Source: Clostridiales bacterium
GTDB lineage: Bacteria; Bacillota; Clostridia; Peptostreptococcales; Anaerovoracaceae
Assembly (NCBI GenBank): GCA_009778945.1
Contig: WRFF01000052.1
Coordinates: 1-9,794 of the forward strand
Direction: 5' to 3'
Length of the DNA stretch: 9,794 nucleotides
Numbering within the stretch: the first letter of the stretch is position 1; each line of letters begins with the position of its first letter. The notes under the pieces were generated by a model. It did no database searches. It was given only the letters and a program-made list of their open reading frames with translations, and was not told the DNA's origin. Made by a program: the position numbers and the translations under genes. Shown one piece after another: positions 1 to 6,824 of the stretch.

Positions 1-1893
1 ACCAAACTCGGCAGCCTCGTCTTTGAAAGCAAAGAGGAGCGCCAGGCGGAAAATCTGCGCAAGATGTTCCTCGCGATTTCCAAGGATATCCGTGTGCTCA
101 TCATCAAATTGGCCGATCGTCTGCACAACCTGCGGACGATCAATTATATGAGCGAGCGGCAGATACTGGACAAATGCCGGGAGACGCTTGAGATTTATGC
201 GCCGCTTGCAAGCCGCCTCGGTATGTATCAGATCAAATTTGAGCTTGAGGATATTGCGCTGCGCAACCTCGAACCGGAGGCGTTCGAACAGATTTCCCAA
301 GCGGTGCGGGAGCGCAAGGCTGAACGGGAATCCGATATCGAACGTATCATCGAACGCATTCGGGAGGTGGTGGACGAATATCAGATCCACTGTGAGATCA
401 AGGGGCGCACGAAGCATATTTACAGCATCTATACAAAAATGAAGGAGCAGAACAAGCCGTTCGACGAAATCTTTGACCTGACGGCGGTTCGCATCCTCGT
501 GGACACCGTGAAGGATTGCTACGCGGTGCTCGGCATGGTGCACACACTCTGGCGCCCGATGCCGGGTCGGTTCAAGGACTACATCGCGATGCCGAAACCC
601 AATATGTATCAGTCCCTGCATACGACGCTTATCGGGGATGACGGCGGGCCGTTCGAGGTCCAGATCCGCACCTGGTCGATGCACCATGTCGCCGAGTTCG
701 GCATCGCGGCGCACTGGAAATACAAAGAAGGCATCGGGCAGGACCAGGAGGAGCTGAAGCTCGCCTGGATCCGCCAGACGCTTGAATTCAATCAGGATTC
801 CGAAGACCCGCGTGAGTTCATGGAGATGATGCGCACGGACCTGTTCTCCGATCAGGTCTTTGTGTTTACGCCGAAAGGCGACGTTATGGAATTGCCCGCC
901 GGTTCGACGCCGATAGATTTCGCGTTCAAGATCCATACGGGCGTCGGCGCAAAGACTGTCGGCGCGCGCGTGAACGGCAAGATGGTCCCGATCAATTATG
1001 TGCTGCAAAACGGCGAGGTCATCGATATCGTGACATCCAACAGCAGCAAGGGCCCAAGCATGGACTGGCTCGCGATCGCCAAGAGCAACCACGCGAGGCA
1101 GAAAATCCGTCAGTGGCTGAAGAAGCAGGACCCTACGCAGAACGTGGACCGCGGGCGCGAGGTGCTTGAAAAGGCGGTGCGCCGCAAGGGCTATGATCCG
1201 CAGGACCTGATGCGCACGCAATGGATCGCGAAACTCGCGAAAAGCATGGGATATGGCAACTCGGTTGAGTTCTACGCCGCCTTGTCATCCGGCGGCGCGC
1301 TCGTCGGCAAGGCGATCGCGAAACTCGCGGAGATTTACCAGGAGGAATACGACCGCAAAGTACGGGAGGAGGCCACAGAGCCGGAGCAATCCTCCGACGC
1401 CCGGCAGCGCGCGCAGCGGCGGCCCCCGAACCAGAACGCAGAGTCGCGCATTATCGTCGAGGGGATGACCGGGATGATGACGCGCCTTGCCAAATGCTGT
1501 TCACCGGTTCCCGGCGACCGGATCATCGGCTTTATTACAAAAGGGCGCGGAGTCACCGTACATCGCGACGACTGCCCGAATATCCGGAGCCTTTCCATGG
1601 GGGACACGGGGCGCCTGATCCATGTTGAATGGGATACTTCGCGAAATTTCGGGACGTTCAACGCCGAGCTTTCGATTCTTGCGGAGGACAGAAAAGGGCT
1701 GTTTTCCGATATATCGCGGGCTTGCCTCGATATGGACCTGAATATCTGGGGCGTCAACTCCAAGATCACGAGCGACAATCTGTCGCATATCACGATGACG
1801 CTTTCGATCAAGAGCATCGACGAGATGGAGAAAATCCTGCGGACGCTCCGGCAGATACCGAATGTGATAGAAGTTTATCGGACGCATGGGTAA
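1..1893 (+). CDS. relA: Bifunctional (p)ppGpp synthetase/hydrolase, RelA/SpoT family (5' partial)
   Basis: Makes and degrades the alarmone (p)ppGpp in the stringent response, acting on the ribosome when uncharged tRNA accumulates. The reading frame is open from base 1, so the start lies upstream; an ATG at 64 is internal. About 630 codons are visible against a family length near 735, so roughly 100 N-terminal residues are missing, including the first HD-domain metal ligands. Visible in order: the end of the HD hydrolase domain with KLADRLHNLRT (conserved Asp at 115-117, Asn at 127-129); the synthetase domain with GRTKHIYSIY and GRFKDYIAMPKPNMYQSLHT, where RFKD (568-579) is the RxKD signature of bifunctional enzymes rather than the ExDD of RelA-only enzymes; a TGS domain (about 850-1035); a helical region; a charged variable linker (about 1340-1440); a zinc-finger-like segment with CC at 1495-1500, His at 1561 and Cys at 1573; and a C-terminal ACT domain (about 1654-1890). 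The gene could equally be named rel or spoT. Confidence 0.97.
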   Translation, partial: TKLGSLVFESKEERQAENLRKMFLAISKDIRVLIIKLADRLHNLRTINYMSERQILDKCRETLEIYAPLASRLGMYQIKFELEDIALRNLEPEAFEQISQAVRERKAERESDIERIIERIREVVDEYQIHCEIKGRTKHIYSIYTKMKEQNKPFDEIFDLTAVRILVDTVKDCYAVLGMVHTLWRPMPGRFKDYIAMPKPNMYQSLHTTLIGDDGGPFEVQIRTWSMHHVAEFGIAAHWKYKEGIGQDQEELKLAWIRQTLEFNQDSEDPREFMEMMRTDLFSDQVFVFTPKGDVMELPAGSTPIDFAFKIHTGVGAKTVGARVNGKMVPINYVLQNGEVIDIVTSNSSKGPSMDWLAIAKSNHARQKIRQWLKKQDPTQNVDRGREVLEKAVRRKGYDPQDLMRTQWIAKLAKSMGYGNSVEFYAALSSGGALVGKAIAKLAEIYQEEYDRKVREEATEPEQSSDARQRAQRRPPNQNAESRIIVEGMTGMMTRLAKCCSPVPGDRIIGFITKGRGVTVHRDDCPNIRSLSMGDTGRLIHVEWDTSRNFGTFNAELSILAEDRKGLFSDISRACLDMDLNIWGVNSKITSDNLSHITMTLSIKSIDEMEKILRTLRQIPNVIEVYRTHG

Positions 1894-1903
1894 ACGCACA
1901 GGC

Positions 1904-1912
1904 AAAGGGAGG
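1904..1912 (+). promoter_or_regulatory. Strong ribosome binding site for a TTG start
   Basis: The purine run AAAGGGAGG sits 7 bases before TTG 1920-1922. No ATG in the same frame lies nearby; the first in-frame ATG is at 1995, well inside the conserved fold and with no comparable site ahead of it. This decides the TTG start of the following gene. Confidence 0.85.
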
Positions 1913-1919
1913 AAAAATA

Positions 1920-2582
1920 TTGAGAATTAAATGCTATCTGTTGGGCGGCGGGACGAACGGTTATCTCGTATGGGACGAACAGAGCCGTGAAGCGATGTTT
2001 ATCGATCCGGGCGCTTATGCGCAGGCGATCGCGGACGATATCCGCAAGGAGAACCTGACGCTTTCCCTGATTGTGCTGACGCACGGGCACGGCGACCATA
2101 TCGGCGGCGTCCCCCAGCTCAGGGCGGCTTTTCGGGACGCGAAACTCGCCGCGGGCGCGGATGAAGCGCCGCTGCTCGCCGACGTGGACCGCAACCTGTC
2201 ACGGGATATCTGCGGCGAAGCGGTCGCGCCGGTCCCCGATTTGCTGTTGAAGGACGGCGATACGCTGACGCTTGGCGCGCTTTGCTTCCGGGTGCTTGAT
2301 ACCCCCGGCCATACGCCGGGCGGCATCTCTCTCTATACGGAAGCAATCGATGATGGACTTTTTGAAGATGATGAATATACGGGTACGCTGTTTCCGGGCG
2401 ATACGCTGTTTCACGGTTCGATCGGCCGGACCGATTTCCCGGGCGGGGATTTTGAGGCGCTGAAAAATTCCGTACGCGCAAAATACTATACGTTGCCGGA
2501 CGATACAGTCGTGCTTCCCGGCCATATGGGCGGAACGACGATCGGCCTTGAAAAAACGCAAAACCCGTTCGTGCGCCCCTGA
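1920..2582 (+). CDS. Metallo-beta-lactamase-fold hydrolase, glyoxalase II-like (YcbL type)
   Basis: Probable cytoplasmic dinuclear metal hydrolase of 220 residues; the family cleaves thioesters such as S-lactoylglutathione, but the substrate of this member is not known. Start: TTG at 1920, chosen because AAAGGGAGG lies 7 bases upstream and because the product then opens with the usual first strand (MRIKCYLLGGGTNGYLVWD). All seven expected ligands are present: THGHGDH gives H55, H57, D59 and H60; TPGH gives H131; PGD gives D161; LPGH gives H202. The C-terminal TTIGLEKTQNPFV block is typical of this subgroup. There is no signal peptide. A short acidic insertion (about residues 141-155, AIDDGLFEDDEYTG) precedes the LFPGDTLF strand. 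The gene follows the Rel gene by 26 bases with no terminator, so they are probably co-transcribed. An MBL gene between relA and hisS is a common clostridial arrangement, but dtd and hemZ, often found there too, are absent. Confidence 0.93.
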   Translation: MRIKCYLLGGGTNGYLVWDEQSREAMFIDPGAYAQAIADDIRKENLTLSLIVLTHGHGDHIGGVPQLRAAFRDAKLAAGADEAPLLADVDRNLSRDICGEAVAPVPDLLLKDGDTLTLGALCFRVLDTPGHTPGGISLYTEAIDDGLFEDDEYTGTLFPGDTLFHGSIGRTDFPGGDFEALKNSVRAKYYTLPDDTVVLPGHMGGTTIGLEKTQNPFVRP

Positions 2583-2595
2583 CCGTCCCGATCGG

Positions 2596-2604
2596 TGATA
2601 TGAT
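2596..2604 (+). promoter_or_regulatory. Candidate extended -10 promoter before hisS
   Basis: TGA-TATGAT matches an extended -10 element (TGn followed by a hexamer one base off TATAAT). No good -35 hexamer is seen at 16-18 bases spacing; the upstream bases are the GC-rich end of the MBL gene, although extended -10 promoters can work without one. Transcription would start near 2610-2612, giving a leader of about 45 bases before hisS. The element lies in the only gap in the window longer than 31 bases. It is a single motif match and could be chance. Confidence 0.4.
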
Positions 2605-2616
2605 AGTACATCGTAT
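2598..2616 (+). other. Inverted repeat / hairpin 1 in the MBL-hisS gap
   Basis: ATATGAT (2598-2604) can pair with ATCGTAT (2610-2616) around a 5-base loop; one of the seven pairs is a G-U wobble. It overlaps the candidate -10 element, so if that promoter is real this is DNA-level symmetry (possible operator) rather than an RNA hairpin of that transcript. No U-tract follows, so it is not an intrinsic terminator. Confidence 0.35.
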
Positions 2617-2617
2617 G

Positions 2618-2641
2618 CAAATCGTACGGTTGGACGATTTG
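2618..2641 (+). other. Inverted repeat / hairpin 2 just upstream of the hisS ribosome binding site
   Basis: CAAATCGT (2618-2625) pairs perfectly with ACGATTTG (2634-2641) around an 8-base loop. It ends six bases before the hisS AAGGAG (2647-2652). ATCGT also occurs at 2610-2614, so the downstream ACGAT could pair with either copy, allowing two alternative folds. A leader structure affecting hisS translation, or a protein-binding palindrome, are both possible. No U-tract follows, which argues against a terminator. Confidence 0.45.
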
Positions 2642-2657
2642 AATTGAAGGAGTCACA

Positions 2658-3953
2658 ATGCTGACAAAAGCGCCGAAAGGCACAAAGGATATTCTGCCGG
2701 AAGAAGCGTATAAATGGCAGTTCGTCGAGGCGCGGTTCCGCGAGGTCTGCGCGCGGTTCGGGTTTTCCGAAATCCGGACGCCGGCCTTCGAGCACACGGA
2801 GCTTTTTGCGCGCGGGATCGGGGATACGACGGACGTCGTGGAGAAGCAGATGTATACGTTCGACGACCTCGGCGGGAGGTCGCTTTCGCTCCGTCCCGAG
2901 GGGACGGCGGGGACTGTGCGCGCTTTTTTGGAGAACAAACTCTACGCGGGCACGCGTCCGCTGAAGCTCTGGTACGAGATCTCCTGTTTCCGCTATGAAA
3001 AGCCGCAGTCCGGGCGCCTGCGCGCCTTTCACCAGTTCGGGATCGAAAACTACGGCTCGGACAATATGCTTGCGGACGCCGAAGTGATCGCGTTCGCGGA
3101 CGACTTTCTGCACGGCCTCGGGATCCGGGAGCTGGCGCTTCATATCAATTCGATCGGCTGCCCGAAATGCAGGCCCGCGTACAGGGAGAAGCTGATCGCC
3201 TATCTGACGGCGCATTACGGAGAGCTGTGCGATACCTGTAAAGGGCGCCTGGAGCGCAACCCGATGCGGGTGCTCGACTGCAAATCCCCCGTCTGTCAGG
3301 CGGTCTGCGCGGACGCGCCGCGCATGATCGACTCGCTTTGCGGCGAGTGCCGCGGCGATTTTGAGGCGCTGCAAAATAATCTTCGGGCGCTCGGCGTCGT
3401 ATATGAGATTGACCCTTCCATCGTGCGCGGGCTTGATTATTATACAAAGACGGCGTTTGAATTCGTCTCGGAACAGATCGGCGCGCAGGGTACGGTATGC
3501 GGCGGCGGGAGATACGACCATCTGGTGCGCGAGATCGCGGGCGCGCAGGAGGGCGGCGACCTGGATATCAAAGGCGTCGGCTTCGGGCTCGGCATTGAGC
3601 GGCTGCTGATGGTGCTGGAGCATAGCGGCGCATCCATCCCCGCGCCCGAGCCGCCGGACGCGCTCGTGGTGCCCCTTTCGGAAAACGCGCTGCCTGAGGC
3701 GCTGGGCACCCTGCGCACGCTGCGGGCCGCGGGCCTCTCCGCGGAGATCGATACGGCGGGGCGCGGGATGAAAGCGCAGTTCAGATATGCGGACCGCATC
3801 GGCGCGCGGTTTGCCGTCGTGCTTGGCGACGAGGAGCTTGCCGCACGGGAATATACGGTGAAAAATATGGCGACCGGAGAGCAGCAGAGGCTCGCCCCGG
3901 ACGCTGTCGTTGACTTTTTATACAAGAAAAGCACGGAGATTGAATCACAGTAA
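2658..3953 (+). CDS. hisS: Histidyl-tRNA synthetase
   Basis: Class II synthetase charging tRNA-His with histidine, cytoplasmic, normally a homodimer; 431 residues, normal length. The ATG start has AAGGAG 5 bases upstream, and the opening APKGTKDILPEE is the canonical N terminus. Motif 1 lies about residues 37-70; motif 2 (FRYEKPQSGRLRAFHQF) at 111-127; the histidine-specific HisA motif RGLDYYT at 257-263 includes the catalytic Arg257; HisB GGGRYDHL is at 282-289; motif 3 GFGLGIERLL is at 308-317. The insertion between them is cysteine-rich: CPKC 168-171, CDTC 191-194, C208, C213, C217 and CGEC 228-231, a pattern I associate with clostridial HisRS and one that could bind metal. A C-terminal anticodon-binding domain follows from about residue 332. 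The gene lies 75 bases after the MBL gene and 22 bases before aspS, the usual Firmicute hisS-aspS pair. There is no room for a T-box leader. Confidence 0.98.
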   Translation: MLTKAPKGTKDILPEEAYKWQFVEARFREVCARFGFSEIRTPAFEHTELFARGIGDTTDVVEKQMYTFDDLGGRSLSLRPEGTAGTVRAFLENKLYAGTRPLKLWYEISCFRYEKPQSGRLRAFHQFGIENYGSDNMLADAEVIAFADDFLHGLGIRELALHINSIGCPKCRPAYREKLIAYLTAHYGELCDTCKGRLERNPMRVLDCKSPVCQAVCADAPRMIDSLCGECRGDFEALQNNLRALGVVYEIDPSIVRGLDYYTKTAFEFVSEQIGAQGTVCGGGRYDHLVREIAGAQEGGDLDIKGVGFGLGIERLLMVLEHSGASIPAPEPPDALVVPLSENALPEALGTLRTLRAAGLSAEIDTAGRGMKAQFRYADRIGARFAVVLGDEELAAREYTVKNMATGEQQRLAPDAVVDFLYKKSTEIESQ

Positions 3954-3975
3954 TAAAATGTAAGAAGGACGGATT

Positions 3976-5751
3976 ATGGCTGAATTGATGAAACGGACGA
4001 TGTACTGCGGGACGCTGCGCGCCGGCGACGCGGGGAAGGATGTTTGCCTGAACGGCTGGGTGCAGCGCGCCCGCCGGCTCGGCGGGATCGTGTTTGTCGA
4101 TTTGCGGGACCGGACGGGCCTCGTACAGGCGGTATTTGACGAGAACGGCGGGGACGCCGGCCTGTTTGCGCGGGCCGAAACACTGCGCAGCGAATACGTC
4201 GTGGGCCTGCGCGGGACGGTGCGGGAGCGTTCGGCGAAGAATGCGGAACTCGGGACGGGCGACATAGAGGTGCTTGTCTCGGAGCTCGTTGTATACAGCG
4301 AAGCGGAGACGCCGCCGATCTATGTGAAGGATGACGACAATGTCGGCGAGGAGCTGCGGCTGAAGCACCGCTATCTCGATCTGCGCAAGCCGAAAATGCA
4401 GCGGAATCTCGCCTTCCGCGCGGAGATCGCGGGTCTGACGCGGAGCTATTTCGCCGCCAACGGGTTTCTTGAGATCGAGACGCCCGTGCTCCAAAAGCCG
4501 ACGCCCGAAGGCGCCCGGGACTATCTTGTGCCGAGCCGCGTAAACCCCGGCAATTTTTACGCGCTGCCGCAGTCGCCACAGCTCTACAAGCAGCTCCTTA
4601 TGGCGAGTGGCTGCGACCGCTATTTCCAGATCGCAAAATGCTTTCGCGATGAGGATTTGCGCGCGGATCGCCAGCCGGAATTTACCCAAATCGATCTTGA
4701 AATGTCATTTGTGGATGTGGACGACGTGATCGCTGTGCAGGAAGGCTTCCTCGCGCGTTTGATGAAAGAGTTTAAAGGCGTGGAGCTTTCGCTTCCGCTT
4801 TTGCGTTTGAGCTGGGCCGAGGCGATGGAGCGCTACGGCAGCGACAAGCCGGACGTGCGTTTCGGCATGGAACTCGTAAATATTACGGAGGCCGTCCATG
4901 ATTCCGAATTTGCGGTTTTCGCGGGCGCTGCGGCCTCCGGCGGCTCGGTGCGCGGTATCCGCGCGGAGGGCGCGTCCGAAATGTTTTCCCGCAAGGACGT
5001 GGACAAACTGACGGACGCGTGCAAAGCCTACGGCGCAAAGGGGCTTTCATGGCTGCGTGTCGCTGCGGACGGGATCACGGCGTCCTTCTCGAAGTTTTAC
5101 AGCGAAGCGGGGCTTGCGAACTTAGCCCAATTATTCGGCGCGCAGCCGGGTGATCTCGTGTTTATCGCGGCGGACAGGGACAAAGTGGTATGGGATACGC
5201 TCGGCTTCCTGCGCTGTGAGCTTGCGCGCCGGATGGGGCTTGTGAACGACGCGTCGATAGACGGCCCTTATGCTTTTCTGTGGATTGTGGACTTCCCTTT
5301 GTTTGAGGAAGACGGCGAGGGCGGCATCACGCCGGTACACCACCCGTTCACTGCGCCGAATCCGGCGGATATTCCGCTGCTCGATACAGAGCCGCTGAAG
5401 GTACGGGCGCTGGCTTACGATATTGTGCTGAACGGCAACGAACTCGGCGGCGGCAGCATCCGTATCCACGACAAGGAACTGCAGCGCCGGATGTTCGGCC
5501 TGCTGGGCCTGTCCGAGGAAGAAACGCAAAACAAATTCGGATTCCTGCTCGACGCATTCCGCTACGGCGTACCGCCGCACGGCGGGCTTGCGTACGGGTT
5601 GGATCGGCTTGTAATGCTGCTGCTTGGCGAAAGCAGCATCCGCGAAATTATTGCGTTCCCCAAAAATCAGGCGGCGGAAGATCCCGTCAGCGGCGCGCCC
5701 GGAAGCCCGGACGCCGCGCAGCTTGCGGAGCTTGGAATCTCTCTTAAATGA
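3976..5751 (+). CDS. aspS: Aspartyl-tRNA synthetase, bacterial type
   Basis: Class IIb synthetase charging tRNA-Asp with aspartate; 591 residues, the normal bacterial length. Start ATG 3976 has AAGAAGGA 6 bases upstream; an in-frame ATG at 3988 (MKRTMYCG) matches where many homologues begin and is the alternative. Domains in order: N-terminal OB-fold anticodon-binding domain (VCLNGWVQRARRLGGIVF, residues 23-40); motif 1 FLEIETP from 164; QSPQ; motif 2 with FRDEDLRADRQPEFTQID at 223-240; the bacteria-specific GAD insertion about 298-420; motif 3 GGLAYGLDRL at 536-545 with Arg544. Leu35 sits at a position reported to influence tRNA-Asp versus tRNA-Asn discrimination; Leu is the residue seen in discriminating enzymes such as that of E. 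coli, but this alone is weak evidence. The gene is 22 bases downstream of hisS. Its stop overlaps the next start as ATGA (5748-5751), implying translational coupling. Confidence 0.98.
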   Translation: MAELMKRTMYCGTLRAGDAGKDVCLNGWVQRARRLGGIVFVDLRDRTGLVQAVFDENGGDAGLFARAETLRSEYVVGLRGTVRERSAKNAELGTGDIEVLVSELVVYSEAETPPIYVKDDDNVGEELRLKHRYLDLRKPKMQRNLAFRAEIAGLTRSYFAANGFLEIETPVLQKPTPEGARDYLVPSRVNPGNFYALPQSPQLYKQLLMASGCDRYFQIAKCFRDEDLRADRQPEFTQIDLEMSFVDVDDVIAVQEGFLARLMKEFKGVELSLPLLRLSWAEAMERYGSDKPDVRFGMELVNITEAVHDSEFAVFAGAAASGGSVRGIRAEGASEMFSRKDVDKLTDACKAYGAKGLSWLRVAADGITASFSKFYSEAGLANLAQLFGAQPGDLVFIAADRDKVVWDTLGFLRCELARRMGLVNDASIDGPYAFLWIVDFPLFEEDGEGGITPVHHPFTAPNPADIPLLDTEPLKVRALAYDIVLNGNELGGGSIRIHDKELQRRMFGLLGLSEEETQNKFGFLLDAFRYGVPPHGGLAYGLDRLVMLLLGESSIREIIAFPKNQAAEDPVSGAPGSPDAAQLAELGISLK

Positions 5752-6824
5752 ACCGCATCGGCGTACTCGGAGGGTCGTTTGACCCCATACACATCGGACA
5801 TCTGATCCTCGCGGAAAACGCGTGCGGGCAGGCGGGGCTTTCCCGGGTACTGTTTATGCCGGTGCATATCCAGCCTTTCAAGCAGAGCGTACACGTCTCT
5901 CCGGATGACGAGCGCCTTCAGATGCTGCGCTTCGCGATCATGGACAATCCGCGGTTTGGCGTGACGACGGTCGAATTGGACCGCGGCGGCGTCAGTTATA
6001 CGATCGACTCCCTGCGCGTGATCCGCGATAACGCAGCCTGTGACCGTATCGCTTTTATCCTCGGAACGGATATGTTTCTCATGATCGAGAAATGGTACAA
6101 AGCCGATGAACTGTTGCGTGAATTTGACCTCGTAGTCGGCGTGCGCCCCGGATACCGGCACGACGAGGCGCAGGCGCTTGCGCAAAAACTGCGCGAGGCG
6201 CACGGCGCGCGAATTGCTTTCATCGGCAATCCGCCTGTCGATCTCTCGTCTACGCAGATCCGCGAGCGCATCGCCGCCGGCGAAAGTATCCGCTATCTTG
6301 CGCCGGAAAATGTCCGCCGTTATCTGCTCGTACAAGCGCAGGAAGACGGGGAGCGCTTTGCGCATACGAAGCGTGTGATCGAACTCGCGGCGCAGATGGC
6401 GCGGCGCTTCGGTTCGGAGTCGGACGTGCTCCGCGCGATGCTCGCGGCGCTTCTGCACGATCTGCGCAAAGACGCGTCGGGCGGAGCCGATAACAATATC
6501 CGCCACGGCGCGCTCGCGGCGGAAGCGGCGCAGAAAGATTTCGGCGTCACGGATCCGGATGTGCTGAACGCGATCCGTTACCATACGACCGGGCGCGGGG
6601 GCATGAGCCTGTTGGAGAAGGTCATCTTTCTTGCGGACACTGTCGAACCCGGGCGCGCCTATGACGGTATCGAACGCCTCCGGACGCTTTGCCTGGAAGA
6701 TCTGGACCGCGGCGCCTATACGGTGCTCACGGAACTGCGGGAGTATTTGCGGCAAAAAGGGTATACTGTGACAAAGGATACGGAAGAGGCGATTATGGAT
6801 TTGGAGGAACGGATTGGACAATAA
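5748..6824 (+). CDS. nadD-yqeK: Fused nicotinate-nucleotide adenylyltransferase (NadD) and HD-domain Ap4A hydrolase (YqeK)
   Basis: A single 358-residue ORF carries two proteins normally made separately. Residues 1 to about 195 are NadD, which joins nicotinate mononucleotide and ATP to give deamido-NAD in NAD synthesis: GGSFDPIHIGH (8-18) is the nucleotidyltransferase motif, with SYTIDSL (83-89), LGTDMFLMIEKW (105-116) and SSTQIRERI (167-175). From about residue 200 the protein is YqeK, an HD-superfamily enzyme that hydrolyses Ap4A symmetrically to ADP: metal-site residues are H206, H237-D238, H253, H279 and D297 (FLADTVEPGR). Separate NadD and YqeK are each about 190-210 residues, so the fusion is compact: the last NadD helix (NVRRYLLVQAQ) runs almost directly into the first YqeK histidine helix (ERFAHTKRV). 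The start ATG overlaps the aspS stop and has no strong ribosome binding site (GGAG is 17 bases away), so it probably depends on coupling. The end overlaps rsfS by 11 bases. Confidence 0.94.
   Translation: MNRIGVLGGSFDPIHIGHLILAENACGQAGLSRVLFMPVHIQPFKQSVHVSPDDERLQMLRFAIMDNPRFGVTTVELDRGGVSYTIDSLRVIRDNAACDRIAFILGTDMFLMIEKWYKADELLREFDLVVGVRPGYRHDEAQALAQKLREAHGARIAFIGNPPVDLSSTQIRERIAAGESIRYLAPENVRRYLLVQAQEDGERFAHTKRVIELAAQMARRFGSESDVLRAMLAALLHDLRKDASGGADNNIRHGALAAEAAQKDFGVTDPDVLNAIRYHTTGRGGMSLLEKVIFLADTVEPGRAYDGIERLRTLCLEDLDRGAYTVLTELREYLRQKGYTVTKDTEEAIMDLEERIGQ
6803..6808 (+). promoter_or_regulatory. Ribosome binding site for the rsfS TTG start
   Basis: GGAGG (6803-6807) inside the end of nadD-yqeK lies 6 bases before TTG 6814-6816. 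No ATG or GTG in the rsfS frame is available nearby, so this site supports the TTG start. Confidence 0.8.

Noticed and set aside
64..1893. ATG 64 as the true start of the Rel gene
   Set aside because: The frame is open back to base 1 and the upstream codons (TKLGSLVFESKEERQAENLRK) continue the conserved HD domain, so the gene begins outside the window.
2199..3623. A 474-codon minus-strand open frame across the MBL gene and hisS
   Set aside because: It is in register with the true genes and crosses two of them and their gap; no family features are seen. It is a GC-bias shadow.
5930..6824. nadD-yqeK as two genes read as one by a sequencing error
   Set aside because: Both halves are in one frame with conserved residues on either side of the junction and no remnant stop or separate ribosome binding site is seen; a real fusion is the simpler reading.
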